From: JAWWBN01 sp033720955
Lineage (GTDB): Bacteria; Acidobacteriota; Thermoanaerobaculia; Multivoradales; JAHEKO01
DNA length: 14,602 nucleotides
Assembly (NCBI GenBank): GCA_033720955.1
Contig: JAWWBN010000082.1
Coordinates: 1 to 14,602 of the forward strand
Direction: 5' to 3'
This document shows positions 1-6,544 of this stretch, piece after piece; positions within the stretch are counted from its first letter, which is position 1; each line of letters opens with the position of its first letter. A program made the position numbers and the translations under genes. Under the pieces are notes generated by a model that saw only the letters and a program-made list of their open reading frames with translations, was not told the origin of the DNA and did no database searches.

Positions 1-1
1 C

Positions 2-1255
2 CTTCTGGGGTCGCTGTCGGGCAGCGCCGTGGCCAACACCGCCACCACGGGCACCTTCACGATTCCCATGATGCGCAGCTCCGGCTTTCCGCGCCACGTG
101 GCGGGCGGGGTGGAGGCGGCGGCGAGCTCGGGTGGCGCCCTGGTGCCGCCCGTGATGGGCGCCGGCGCCTACATGATGCTGGAGATCGTGGACCCCCCGG
201 TGACCTATCTCCAGATCATCCGCGCCGCGCTTCTCCCCGCCTGTCTCTACTACCTCTCGCTCTTCCTGATCGTGCACTTCCACGCCCGCCGTCTGCGCGC
301 GGCCGGAGAGGCCCCGGAGCCGGGCCAGGAGCCGCCTCCGCTGCTGCGCTTCGAGGGTCTCGTGGTGCTGGCGGCGCTGGGCGGCCTGGTGACCCTGCTG
401 GCGGCCGGCTTCACCGTCTTCCGGGCGGTCACCGTGGCGATGCTGGCGGTGGCCGTGGTGAGCTCTCTCCATCCCCGCACCCGTCTCTCGCCGCGCGGCG
501 TCTTCACCGCCCTCGTCGGCTCGTCGCGCGCCGGGATGCCGCTGATCGCCGCCGCCGCCTGCGTGGGGATCGTGATCGGCGTGGTCACCCTGACGGGGGT
601 GGGAACCCGTCTGCCCGCCCTGATCCTCCCCCTCGCCCAGGAGCACCTCTTCTCCGCCCTGGTGGTGATCATGATCTCGTCGGTGGTGCTGGGGATGGGG
701 CTCCCCTCCGCCGTGTGCTACCTGCTGCTGGCCACCCTCATCGGACCGGTGCTGGGCAAGCTGGGCGTGGTGCCGCTGGCGGCCCACCTGTTCATCTTCT
801 ATTTCGGGCTCATGTCCATGGTGACCCCGCCCGTCGCCCTGGCCGCCTACGCGGCGAGCGCCATCTCCGGCTCCTCGTTCCTCAAGACCAGCATGGCGGC
901 CTTCCGTTTCGCCCTCGTGGGCTTCACCCTGCCCTTCATGTTCGTCTTCCGGCCCGAGCTCCTGATGCTCGACGCCGACGGCGGAGTGGCCGGCGTCGGG
1001 CCGATCGTGCTCGCGGTGCTCCTGGCGGCCGTGGGCATCGTGCCCCTGGCGGCCGGGATCGCCGGCTACCTGCGGGGGCGGCTGGGCTGGGGGCGCAGAG
1101 GGGCGCTGCTGCTGGCCGCGGGGCTGCTGCTCTACCCCGGGCGGCCGCTCTTCTTCGAGACCCAGGGGCTGACCGGCGTGAACCTGGCGGGACTCGCCCT
1201 CTTCCTCCTGGTGGCGCTGCTGCCGCGGCGACGGGCGGCCGCGGGGCCGACCTAG
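2..1255 (+). CDS. TRAP transporter fused permease (4TM/12TM type), C-terminal part, 5'-truncated by window edge
   Basis: Inner-membrane permease of a tripartite ATP-independent periplasmic (TRAP) transporter, which uses ion gradients to take up organic acids or similar solutes delivered by a periplasmic binding protein. The reading frame is open from base 2, giving 417 residues. A GTG at 29 is internal to a conserved motif and is not the start. The first visible residues match the DctM-type re-entrant motif (LLGSLSGSAVANTATTG), followed by IPMMRSSGFPRHVAGGVEAA and GALVPPVMGAGAY. Near residues 265-285 the second DctM-like motif, SMVTPPVALAAYAASAISGS, is present. Several hydrophobic segments follow to the C terminus. 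Fused TRAP permeases usually exceed 600 residues, so the missing N terminus should hold the small-subunit part and the first large-subunit helices. The binding protein is presumably upstream, outside the window. Its stop codon overlaps the stop of the convergent PilZ gene. The substrate cannot be told. Confidence 0.9.
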   Translation, partial: LLGSLSGSAVANTATTGTFTIPMMRSSGFPRHVAGGVEAAASSGGALVPPVMGAGAYMMLEIVDPPVTYLQIIRAALLPACLYYLSLFLIVHFHARRLRAAGEAPEPGQEPPPLLRFEGLVVLAALGGLVTLLAAGFTVFRAVTVAMLAVAVVSSLHPRTRLSPRGVFTALVGSSRAGMPLIAAAACVGIVIGVVTLTGVGTRLPALILPLAQEHLFSALVVIMISSVVLGMGLPSAVCYLLLATLIGPVLGKLGVVPLAAHLFIFYFGLMSMVTPPVALAAYAASAISGSSFLKTSMAAFRFALVGFTLPFMFVFRPELLMLDADGGVAGVGPIVLAVLLAAVGIVPLAAGIAGYLRGRLGWGRRGALLLAAGLLLYPGRPLFFETQGLTGVNLAGLALFLLVALLPRRRAAAGPT

Positions 1256-1260
1256 TCGGC
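1246..1260. other. Short perfect dyad centred on two convergent stop codons
   Basis: GCCGAC (1246-1251), loop CTA, GTCGGC (1255-1260) form a perfect six-base-pair inverted repeat. The TRAP permease stop (TAG, 1253-1255) and the PilZ gene stop (TAG on the minus strand, 1254-1252) both fall in it. It could fold as a small GC-rich hairpin at the 3' end of both transcripts. No T-tract follows on either strand, so it is not a standard intrinsic terminator. Confidence 0.4.
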
Positions 1261-1998
1261 GTAGATCATCCGCTCGAGCTGCCGGGCCGCGAGCTCGGGC
1301 TCGGAGAGCTGGACCCCGACGCCGGCCAGCAGGTTCTCCCCCTCGCCGCTCCCCACCACGTGCACCACCCGGCCGGCCAGCCGCACGGTGCGGCTGACCG
1401 GGGGCGGCAGGCGCAGCTCGACCCGGACCCGCTCGTCCACCGCGAGTCCCCGGACGTTGGGCACGAAGATGCCGCCGGAGGCGATGTCGCGCTGCAGCAC
1501 CTGGAGAAAGTGGGGCAGCGACTCGAAGGCCAGCGGCAGCACCCGGCCCTCCTGCATCTTCAGCGGAGGCCGTCCCGCCGGCCGGTCGTCGGGGCCATCC
1601 CACGGCCCGTCGTCGTCGGCGTCCGCCGGGGCCCCCTCCCGTTCCGGCGCCTCCTTCTCCACCGCCTCCTCCCGTGGGGCCGCGGCGGCGGGGAGGATCT
1701 CGGCGATGAGCTCGGGCACGGTGAGGAAGCGCACCCCCATGCCCGAGTCGCGGAGCTGCTTGAGCAGCGGCGACACCCGAGCGGCGTGCACGACCTCGCC
1801 CTCCAGCATGAAGCCCTCGTCGCCGTGCAGCAGCTCCACCCGCACCCGGCTGCCGGGTGGCGGCGGCACGCTGGTGGCGATGAACATTCCCGTGGTCGAG
1901 ACGTTGGTCGTGTAGGCGCTGTGGGCGATCTTCTCGCCGCGCTTCCAGAAGCGGACCTGGAGGCGGCGGGCGAACCGCTTGTCGCGACGGTCGGGCAT
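1252..1998 (-). CDS. Tandem PilZ-domain protein (predicted c-di-GMP receptor)
   Basis: A 248-residue soluble protein with no signal peptide or membrane segment. PilZ domains bind cyclic di-GMP and relay it to motility, envelope or secretion machinery. The first PilZ domain (about residues 5-95) has both ligand motifs: RxxxR (R8-R12) and N32-V-S-T-T-G37, matching [D/N]xSxxG, then a closing GMGVRFL strand. A low-complexity, Ala/Glu/Asp-rich linker (about 104-140) follows. A second PilZ-like domain (about 150-240) has D171-I-A-S-G-G176, where the motif serine is alanine, and no RxxxR, so it is probably structural only. The start is the ATG at 1998, overlapping the permease stop as TGATG, with AAGG seven bases upstream inside the permease's last codons. 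The same frame stays open far upstream, but that is a shadow of the permease. The domains resemble PilZ-like domains common in Myxococcota (from memory). Confidence 0.85.
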   Translation of the reverse strand: MPDRRDKRFARRLQVRFWKRGEKIAHSAYTTNVSTTGMFIATSVPPPPGSRVRVELLHGDEGFMLEGEVVHAARVSPLLKQLRDSGMGVRFLTVPELIAEILPAAAAPREEAVEKEAPEREGAPADADDDGPWDGPDDRPAGRPPLKMQEGRVLPLAFESLPHFLQVLQRDIASGGIFVPNVRGLAVDERVRVELRLPPPVSRTVRLAGRVVHVVGSGEGENLLAGVGVQLSEPELAARQLERMIYAD

Positions 1999-4900
1999 CA
2001 CTCCGCCTTGAGGGCGCCGAGCAGAGGCGTGCGGAGCGTCCCGGCCACCGCCAGCGTGCTGGCCAGCATGCCCACCGCGACCACCACCAGCAGGGTCAGG
2101 CCGAGCGACAGCCAGGGCACCGTCTCGCCGCCCGCGCTCAGGTGCGGCGCCGCGGCCGCCAGACCGGCCACCGCGCCGATGCCCACCCCGGCCAGCAGGA
2201 GGATCGCGTTCTCGGCCACCACCATTCTCGCCAGGGTGGAGCGGCGGTAGCCGAAGGCGCGCAGCATGGCGAGCTCGCCCCGGCGCTCGAGGACGTTGCG
2301 CAGCAGCACGATCCCGAGACCGAGAGTTCCCAGCAGGAGGCCGAAGCCGCCCAGCGTCTGGAAGGTGGCGATGTAGGTGTTCTCGACCGCCTTGAAGGCG
2401 GAGAGCCGCTCGGCGGTGGGGGTGGCGTCGAAGCCGAACCTCTCGAGCCGCGACTCGAGCATCGCGGCGGTCTCCTCCACCCGGTTCAGGGGCGGGTCGG
2501 CCAGGAACCACGAGTAGCCGGTGCGGCTGGGGAAGTGGGCCAGGAAGTTCTCCTCCGAGATCAGCACCTCGCTCTGGAAGATCCCCTTGGCGAGCAGACC
2601 GACGAAGCGCAGCCGGACGGTCTCTCCGCGCTCGTTCTCGAGCGAGATCTCCTGGCCGAGTCCCGAGTGGAGGATCCACAGCACCGAGTTGAAGTCGCCG
2701 AAGGCGGGCAGCACTCCCGGCTCGAGCTCGCCGGCCAGCAGGCTCCAGGGGTCCGGGCTCTTCTCGGCGACCTGCTGGAAGGAGAATCCGCCGCGGGCTC
2801 GCATCTCGGGGGTGACGCCCAGCACCCGTGGTCGCTCGGGGCGAAAGAGGTTGAGGCAGGAGACGTCCTCGCCGGGAAGCAGCCGGAAGGGCACCAGGTC
2901 GATCTCCGCCAGCCGCGCCGCTTCGTCGTCCGAGAACCCCAGCTCCCGGAGGGTCTCGGGGCGGTCCAGCCCGGCGACGACGGGCACGTCGGTCTCGGCC
3001 ACCAGGGTGAAGCCGCCGGCGCCCGAGGCCCGGTCGGTGACCTCGGCCTCGCCGCCGCCGCGGAAGGCGTCCACCGCCACGATCAGGAAGCAGGCGCTGG
3101 CCACGAGCGCGACGCTGAGCACGCTGCGGCCGCGGTTGCGCCCCGTGTTGCGGGCCCCCATGGAGACCAGCGGCGCGCCCCGCAGCCCGTTGGCGCGAGC
3201 GCCGGGCGGGCCGCCGCAGAGGTGCGCGAAGCCGGCCACCCCGGCGATCAGCAGACAGGCGCCGATGCCGAATGCGAAGCCCGGCGACGAGGTCTCGCCG
3301 GTGGCGAAGGCGGCCGCCAGCAGAGCCGCCGCCAGCAGGGAGAAGGCGACGGCCACCAGCAGCGGCCGCCGCCGCCGTCCCGCGGCGATCTCGTCGAGGC
3401 CGGCGGCGCCGGCCAGGAGCCGGGCCGCGGACACCCTGCCCAGCCGGCGGAGGGTCCACCAGATGGTGGCCAGGACCACCAGCACCGAGGCCACCCAGCC
3501 GATCACCGGCGTCGCCGGGCCGACGTGCAGGAAGAGCACCGGGGTGCCCACCGCCGGCAGCCACCAGGTGCGCAGCCCGGCGAGCATCAGCCAGGCGTAG
3601 AAGACGGCGCCGCCCAGCCCGGCCAGGGCGCCCAGAGCAGCCAGCACGCCGCCCTCGGCCAGCAGCGACCGCCGCACGGTGCGGGCGCGGTAGCCCACGG
3701 CCCGCAGCAGCCCCACCTCGCGCGCCCGACGCTCGATCCCCAGACGGAAGAGAAGACCCACCAGGAGCACCGCCGAGGCGATCAGGAAGAACGAGAGACC
3801 CAGGAAGAGACCGGAGAAATCGGTGGCTCCCCGGGCGGCCTCGAGGCCGTCGCGCTTGAGCTGGCGGAAGGCGAGCCCGGCCTCCTCGACGCTCAGACGT
3901 CGCGGCAGCTCGGCGCGCAGACGGCCCGCCAGCTCCGCCGCCGACCCTTCGCCCGGCGCCAGCCGGATCGAGGTGAGGTCGCCGAAGCGGCTCTTCCAGA
4001 GTCGCCGGCCCAGGGACGCGGCGACGTACGCCTTGGGCAGGGATCGGTAGGCGTCCCAGTACTCCTCGTCCACCCCGCGGATGGCGTCCAGGTCCACGGG
4101 GAAGGGCGGGTCCCAGGAGGAGATGTCCTGGGCGTCCTCGAGGCCCGGGAACTCGGGGGTCAGCCGGGGGTCGGCGGCCAGCCCCTCGATCTCGACGACG
4201 CCGGCCAGCCGCAGGGTGACGCTCCGCGTGAAGAGCTCGTCCCGCGCCCCCAGCTCGTAGTACTCGACTTCGATCTCGTCGCCCGGACGCGCCCCCAGGT
4301 CCTCGGCCGCCCAGCGGTTCAGCAGCAGCTCGTCTTCGGCCAGCCGCGGCGCGGGAGAGCCGTCCACCAGGCGGAAGGCGCCCAGCGCCGGCGCCGCCGG
4401 CGGGTCGAGGGCGGAGATGGTCGAGTAGGGGATCGAGCGGTCGCCGCTGCGCAGCGCGGTGGCGAAGTAGGTGAGGACCTCCTGGGCGGTGGCCCGGGAG
4501 GCGCGAGCCGCCTCCAGGACGGCGCGCGAGGCCGCCGGGTCCAGCACGAAGCGGTCGCTCTCCACCACCACCCTCTCCGCTCCGGTGGTGATCTCCAGCC
4601 CCAGGTCGGCCGGGGCCATGACGCTTCCGAGGGTGTCGGCGAGCTCTGCGGACCCGGGTGTCGCTCCGAGGTCGCCGGGGAAGGCGAGCAGGAGCAGGTT
4701 CACGCGCGGGTCGGCACCGCGGCCGAATACGGCGCGCTGCAGCCGCTCGCGCTCGACGAAGGCGTTCATCGGCCGCGCCTGCCCGGGGGTCAGCCGCAAA
4801 CCGCCGAGACCGCGGTCGGGGATCACTCCCCCCACCGAGAGCCGCAGCGTCCCCACCGTGGCGCCCGCCTCCTCCCGTCCCACCAGGGTCTCGCGCGGCA

Positions 4901-5381
4901 CGTCGCTGGGAATCTCGAAGGAGAGCAGCACCTCGTCGCCCGGCGCCGCGCCCAGCTCCCCGGCCAGGGCCTCGTTGAGCACCACCGAGGGGAAGAGCAG
5001 GCCGGGCTGACGCCCCACGGGCAGCTCCGGAGCCTCCGGGTAGAGACGCGCCAGCTCGGGCCCCGCCCCGAGGATCGTCACCCGCGAGGCGCGGGCGCGG
5101 CTGGCGCCGTGGACCGCCGAGCCGGAGAGGAGCAGGGTCGGTGCGAGGTCGAGCTCGCCCCCCAGCTCGGCCTCCAGGTCGGCGCCCAGACCCTGGCGGA
5201 AGGGACGCTCGCCGACGAGGGCCACGTCGATCTCGCCCAGCCGGTCCAGCGTCAGGTCGCGGAGGGAGCCGCGCACCGAGTCGCCGACAATCAGGGCGCC
5301 GGTCAGGACCGCCGTCGCCACGGCGGCGCCCACGGCCACCGCGAGGTGGGTGCGCCAGTAGTAGAGGAGGCTCCGCCTCAT
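1998..5381 (-). CDS. Very large FtsX/MacB-type ABC transporter permease with duplicated FtsX domains
   Basis: An 1127-residue integral membrane subunit of an ABC exporter or lipoprotein-release-type system, partner of the ATPase encoded just upstream. Layout: N-terminal membrane helix (about 13-33); large extracytoplasmic domain (about 35-520); first FtsX membrane block (about 522-645) with the cytoplasmic signature ERRAREVGLLRAVGYR from residue 550; two extra helices (about 673-722); another helix (about 752-770) leading to a second extracytoplasmic domain (about 775-1005); and a second FtsX block (about 1010-1120) with the matching signature ERRGELAMLRAFGYR from 1032. This is a fused, internally duplicated permease, so one chain may replace the usual homodimer. 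Typical MacB or LolC/E subunits are about 400-650 residues. The start ATG at 5381 lies 19 nt after the ATPase stop; no strong Shine-Dalgarno is visible. Its stop overlaps the PilZ start (TGATG). No HlyD-like adaptor is present. Substrate unknown. Confidence 0.9.
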   Translation of the reverse strand: MRRSLLYYWRTHLAVAVGAAVATAVLTGALIVGDSVRGSLRDLTLDRLGEIDVALVGERPFRQGLGADLEAELGGELDLAPTLLLSGSAVHGASRARASRVTILGAGPELARLYPEAPELPVGRQPGLLFPSVVLNEALAGELGAAPGDEVLLSFEIPSDVPRETLVGREEAGATVGTLRLSVGGVIPDRGLGGLRLTPGQARPMNAFVERERLQRAVFGRGADPRVNLLLLAFPGDLGATPGSAELADTLGSVMAPADLGLEITTGAERVVVESDRFVLDPAASRAVLEAARASRATAQEVLTYFATALRSGDRSIPYSTISALDPPAAPALGAFRLVDGSPAPRLAEDELLLNRWAAEDLGARPGDEIEVEYYELGARDELFTRSVTLRLAGVVEIEGLAADPRLTPEFPGLEDAQDISSWDPPFPVDLDAIRGVDEEYWDAYRSLPKAYVAASLGRRLWKSRFGDLTSIRLAPGEGSAAELAGRLRAELPRRLSVEEAGLAFRQLKRDGLEAARGATDFSGLFLGLSFFLIASAVLLVGLLFRLGIERRAREVGLLRAVGYRARTVRRSLLAEGGVLAALGALAGLGGAVFYAWLMLAGLRTWWLPAVGTPVLFLHVGPATPVIGWVASVLVVLATIWWTLRRLGRVSAARLLAGAAGLDEIAAGRRRRPLLVAVAFSLLAAALLAAAFATGETSSPGFAFGIGACLLIAGVAGFAHLCGGPPGARANGLRGAPLVSMGARNTGRNRGRSVLSVALVASACFLIVAVDAFRGGGEAEVTDRASGAGGFTLVAETDVPVVAGLDRPETLRELGFSDDEAARLAEIDLVPFRLLPGEDVSCLNLFRPERPRVLGVTPEMRARGGFSFQQVAEKSPDPWSLLAGELEPGVLPAFGDFNSVLWILHSGLGQEISLENERGETVRLRFVGLLAKGIFQSEVLISEENFLAHFPSRTGYSWFLADPPLNRVEETAAMLESRLERFGFDATPTAERLSAFKAVENTYIATFQTLGGFGLLLGTLGLGIVLLRNVLERRGELAMLRAFGYRRSTLARMVVAENAILLLAGVGIGAVAGLAAAAPHLSAGGETVPWLSLGLTLLVVVAVGMLASTLAVAGTLRTPLLGALKAE

Positions 5382-5400
5382 CGGCCCGTCCGGAGTGACC

Positions 5401-6093
5401 TCAGCGCTCCTCCACGAGCCGCCCCGCCGCGAGCCTCGCGCGGCGGGCGAACCGGCCGGCCAGGTCGAGGCTGTGGGTGACGACGATCATCACGCTGCCG
5501 GCGCCGGCGTGGAGCTCGATCAGCAGGTCGGCAACGGCGGCGGCGCTCGCTTCGTCGAGGTTTCCGGTGGGCTCGTCGCAGAGCAGAAGGCTGGGCCGGT
5601 TGACCAGGGCGCGGGCCACCGCCGCCCGCTGCCGCTCGCCGCCGGAGAGCTCCGCCGGGCGGTGGGCGAGCCGGCCGCCCAGCCCGACCCGGTCGAGCAG
5701 CTCTCGCGCCCAGCTCTCGTCGCGCCGCTCGTCGTCGCCGCGGTCGGCGAAGGCGAGGGTGGGAATCAGCACGTTCTCCAGGACGGTGTACTGGGGAAGC
5801 AGGTAGTGGTCCTGGAAGACGAAGCCCACGCGACGGTTGCGGAAGCGGGCGAGCCGCGGCTCGGGAAGCGCGAACGGATCCTCGCCGCCGATCCTCACAG
5901 AGCCCTCGTCGGGGCGGTCCAGGGTTCCCGCGAGGTGCAGGAGAGTGCTCTTGCCCGAGCCCGACGGCCCGGTGATCGCCAGCGCCTCGCCGGGCGCCAG
6001 CTCGAGATCCACGCCGCGCAGCACGTCGACCCGCTCGCGTCCCAACTCGAAGCTCTTGACCAGACCCCGGAGCTCGAGACCCGACTCACTCAT
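5401..6093 (-). CDS. ABC transporter ATP-binding protein, LolD/MacB family
   Basis: A 230-residue cytoplasmic ATPase that powers the adjacent FtsX-type permease. All motifs are intact: Walker A GPSGSGKST (42-50), Q-loop Q94 in FVFQDHYLLP, signature LSGGERQR (149-156), Walker B LLLCDEPTGNLD (D173, catalytic E174) and switch histidine H207 in VVTHSLD. The length and the DEPTGNLD continuation fit the LolD/MacB/FtsE-like branch that pairs with FtsX-fold permeases for lipoprotein release, peptide or lipid export, or envelope regulation. The ATG at 6093 overlaps the end of the upstream thioesterase gene by 8 nt and is preceded by AGGAG (6105-6101 on the minus strand) at seven-base spacing, which settles the start. 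The family is certain; the exported substrate is not shown. Confidence 0.95.
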   Translation of the reverse strand: MSESGLELRGLVKSFELGRERVDVLRGVDLELAPGEALAITGPSGSGKSTLLHLAGTLDRPDEGSVRIGGEDPFALPEPRLARFRNRRVGFVFQDHYLLPQYTVLENVLIPTLAFADRGDDERRDESWARELLDRVGLGGRLAHRPAELSGGERQRAAVARALVNRPSLLLCDEPTGNLDEASAAAVADLLIELHAGAGSVMIVVTHSLDLAGRFARRARLAAGRLVEER

Positions 6094-6523
6094 CGGGGGA
6101 CTCCTCGACCCGGTCGGCGATGCCCGGTGGGATGGGCACCGCCTTGAGGCCCTCCGGGTCGTTCACCACGCAGCAGACCGCGGTGATCCGGCCGCGGGCC
6201 ACCTTGCGCTCGCCGTTCAGGAAGTCGAAGACGTAGGTCATCGACTTCCTCCCCTTGCGCGCCACGCGGAGGCGGATGTCGAGCTGGTCGCCGAAGCGCA
6301 CCGGCGCCAGATAGCTGCACTCGGCGGCGACCCGCGGCCAGCCGATCTCCTGCTCTCCCCGCCAGTGGTGCACCGGGGTGCCGAGCGACTCGAGAAACTC
6401 GTGCTCCGCGGTCTCCATGAAGACCAGGTAGCGGGCGAAGTGCACCAGACCCGAGAGATCGGTGTCGGCGAACTCGACCCTCCTCCGGCTCCAGAACTCG
6501 TGCACCTTCGCGGGCTCGGCCAT
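6086..6523 (-). CDS. Hotdog-fold acyl-CoA thioesterase (YbgC / 4-hydroxybenzoyl-CoA thioesterase family)
   Basis: A 145-residue cytoplasmic enzyme predicted to hydrolyse acyl-CoA (or acyl-ACP) thioesters. The family motif is clear near the N terminus: VEFADTDLSGLVHFARYLVF, containing D20-T-D22 with the catalytic aspartate, G25, H28 and Y32, then the helix around E37-E42. YbgC/4HBT enzymes are about 130-150 residues, so this is full length. The ATG at 6523 lies 21 nt after the stop of the GT-C-like gene, with a TAGAAT element between and no clear Shine-Dalgarno. The 3' end overlaps the ABC ATPase by 8 nt, so it is likely co-translated with the exporter. In other bacteria YbgC sits with tol-pal genes and is linked to phospholipid metabolism. 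Here the ABC neighbours suggest acyl or lipid handling, which is inference. Acyl specificity (short-chain, aromatic or long-chain) cannot be told. Confidence 0.88.
   Translation of the reverse strand: MAEPAKVHEFWSRRRVEFADTDLSGLVHFARYLVFMETAEHEFLESLGTPVHHWRGEQEIGWPRVAAECSYLAPVRFGDQLDIRLRVARKGRKSMTYVFDFLNGERKVARGRITAVCCVVNDPEGLKAVPIPPGIADRVEESPDE
6101..6105 (-). promoter_or_regulatory. Shine-Dalgarno AGGAG for the ABC ATPase
   Basis: AGGAG on the minus strand, seven bases before the ATG at 6093 and lying inside the 3' end of the thioesterase gene. It is one of only two strong ribosome-binding sites in the minus-strand gene string, so the ATPase can be initiated independently despite the 8-nt gene overlap. 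Confidence 0.7.
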
Positions 6524-6530
6524 CGGCTCA

Positions 6531-6537
6531 GATTCTA
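6531..6537 (-). promoter_or_regulatory. Possible -10-like element (TAGAATC) before the thioesterase
   Basis: In the 21-nt gap before the thioesterase the minus strand reads TAGAATC (6537-6531), close to a sigma-70 -10 box (TATAAT). Eight bases separate the hexamer from the ATG, so initiation here would give a leaderless or nearly leaderless mRNA. No convincing -35 hexamer lies 16-18 bases upstream. The same 7-mer occurs in the other long gap (11237-11243). Confidence 0.35.
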
Positions 6538-6544
6538 GCCGCCG

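Noticed and set aside
29..31. GTG as the start codon of the TRAP permease
   Set aside because: It falls inside the conserved SGSAVAN motif of the DctM-like domain, and the frame is open upstream to the edge.
1246..1260. Bidirectional intrinsic terminator between the convergent genes
   Set aside because: The dyad is real, but stem length is six and neither strand has a following T-tract, so I list it only as a dyad.
2142..5480. A plus-strand open frame of over 1100 codons opposite the ABC permease
   Set aside because: Its product is dominated by Arg, Gly, Gln, Glu, Ala and Pro with no domain or hydrophobic pattern, while the minus-strand frame has clear FtsX motifs. It is an antisense shadow typical of GC-rich coding DNA.
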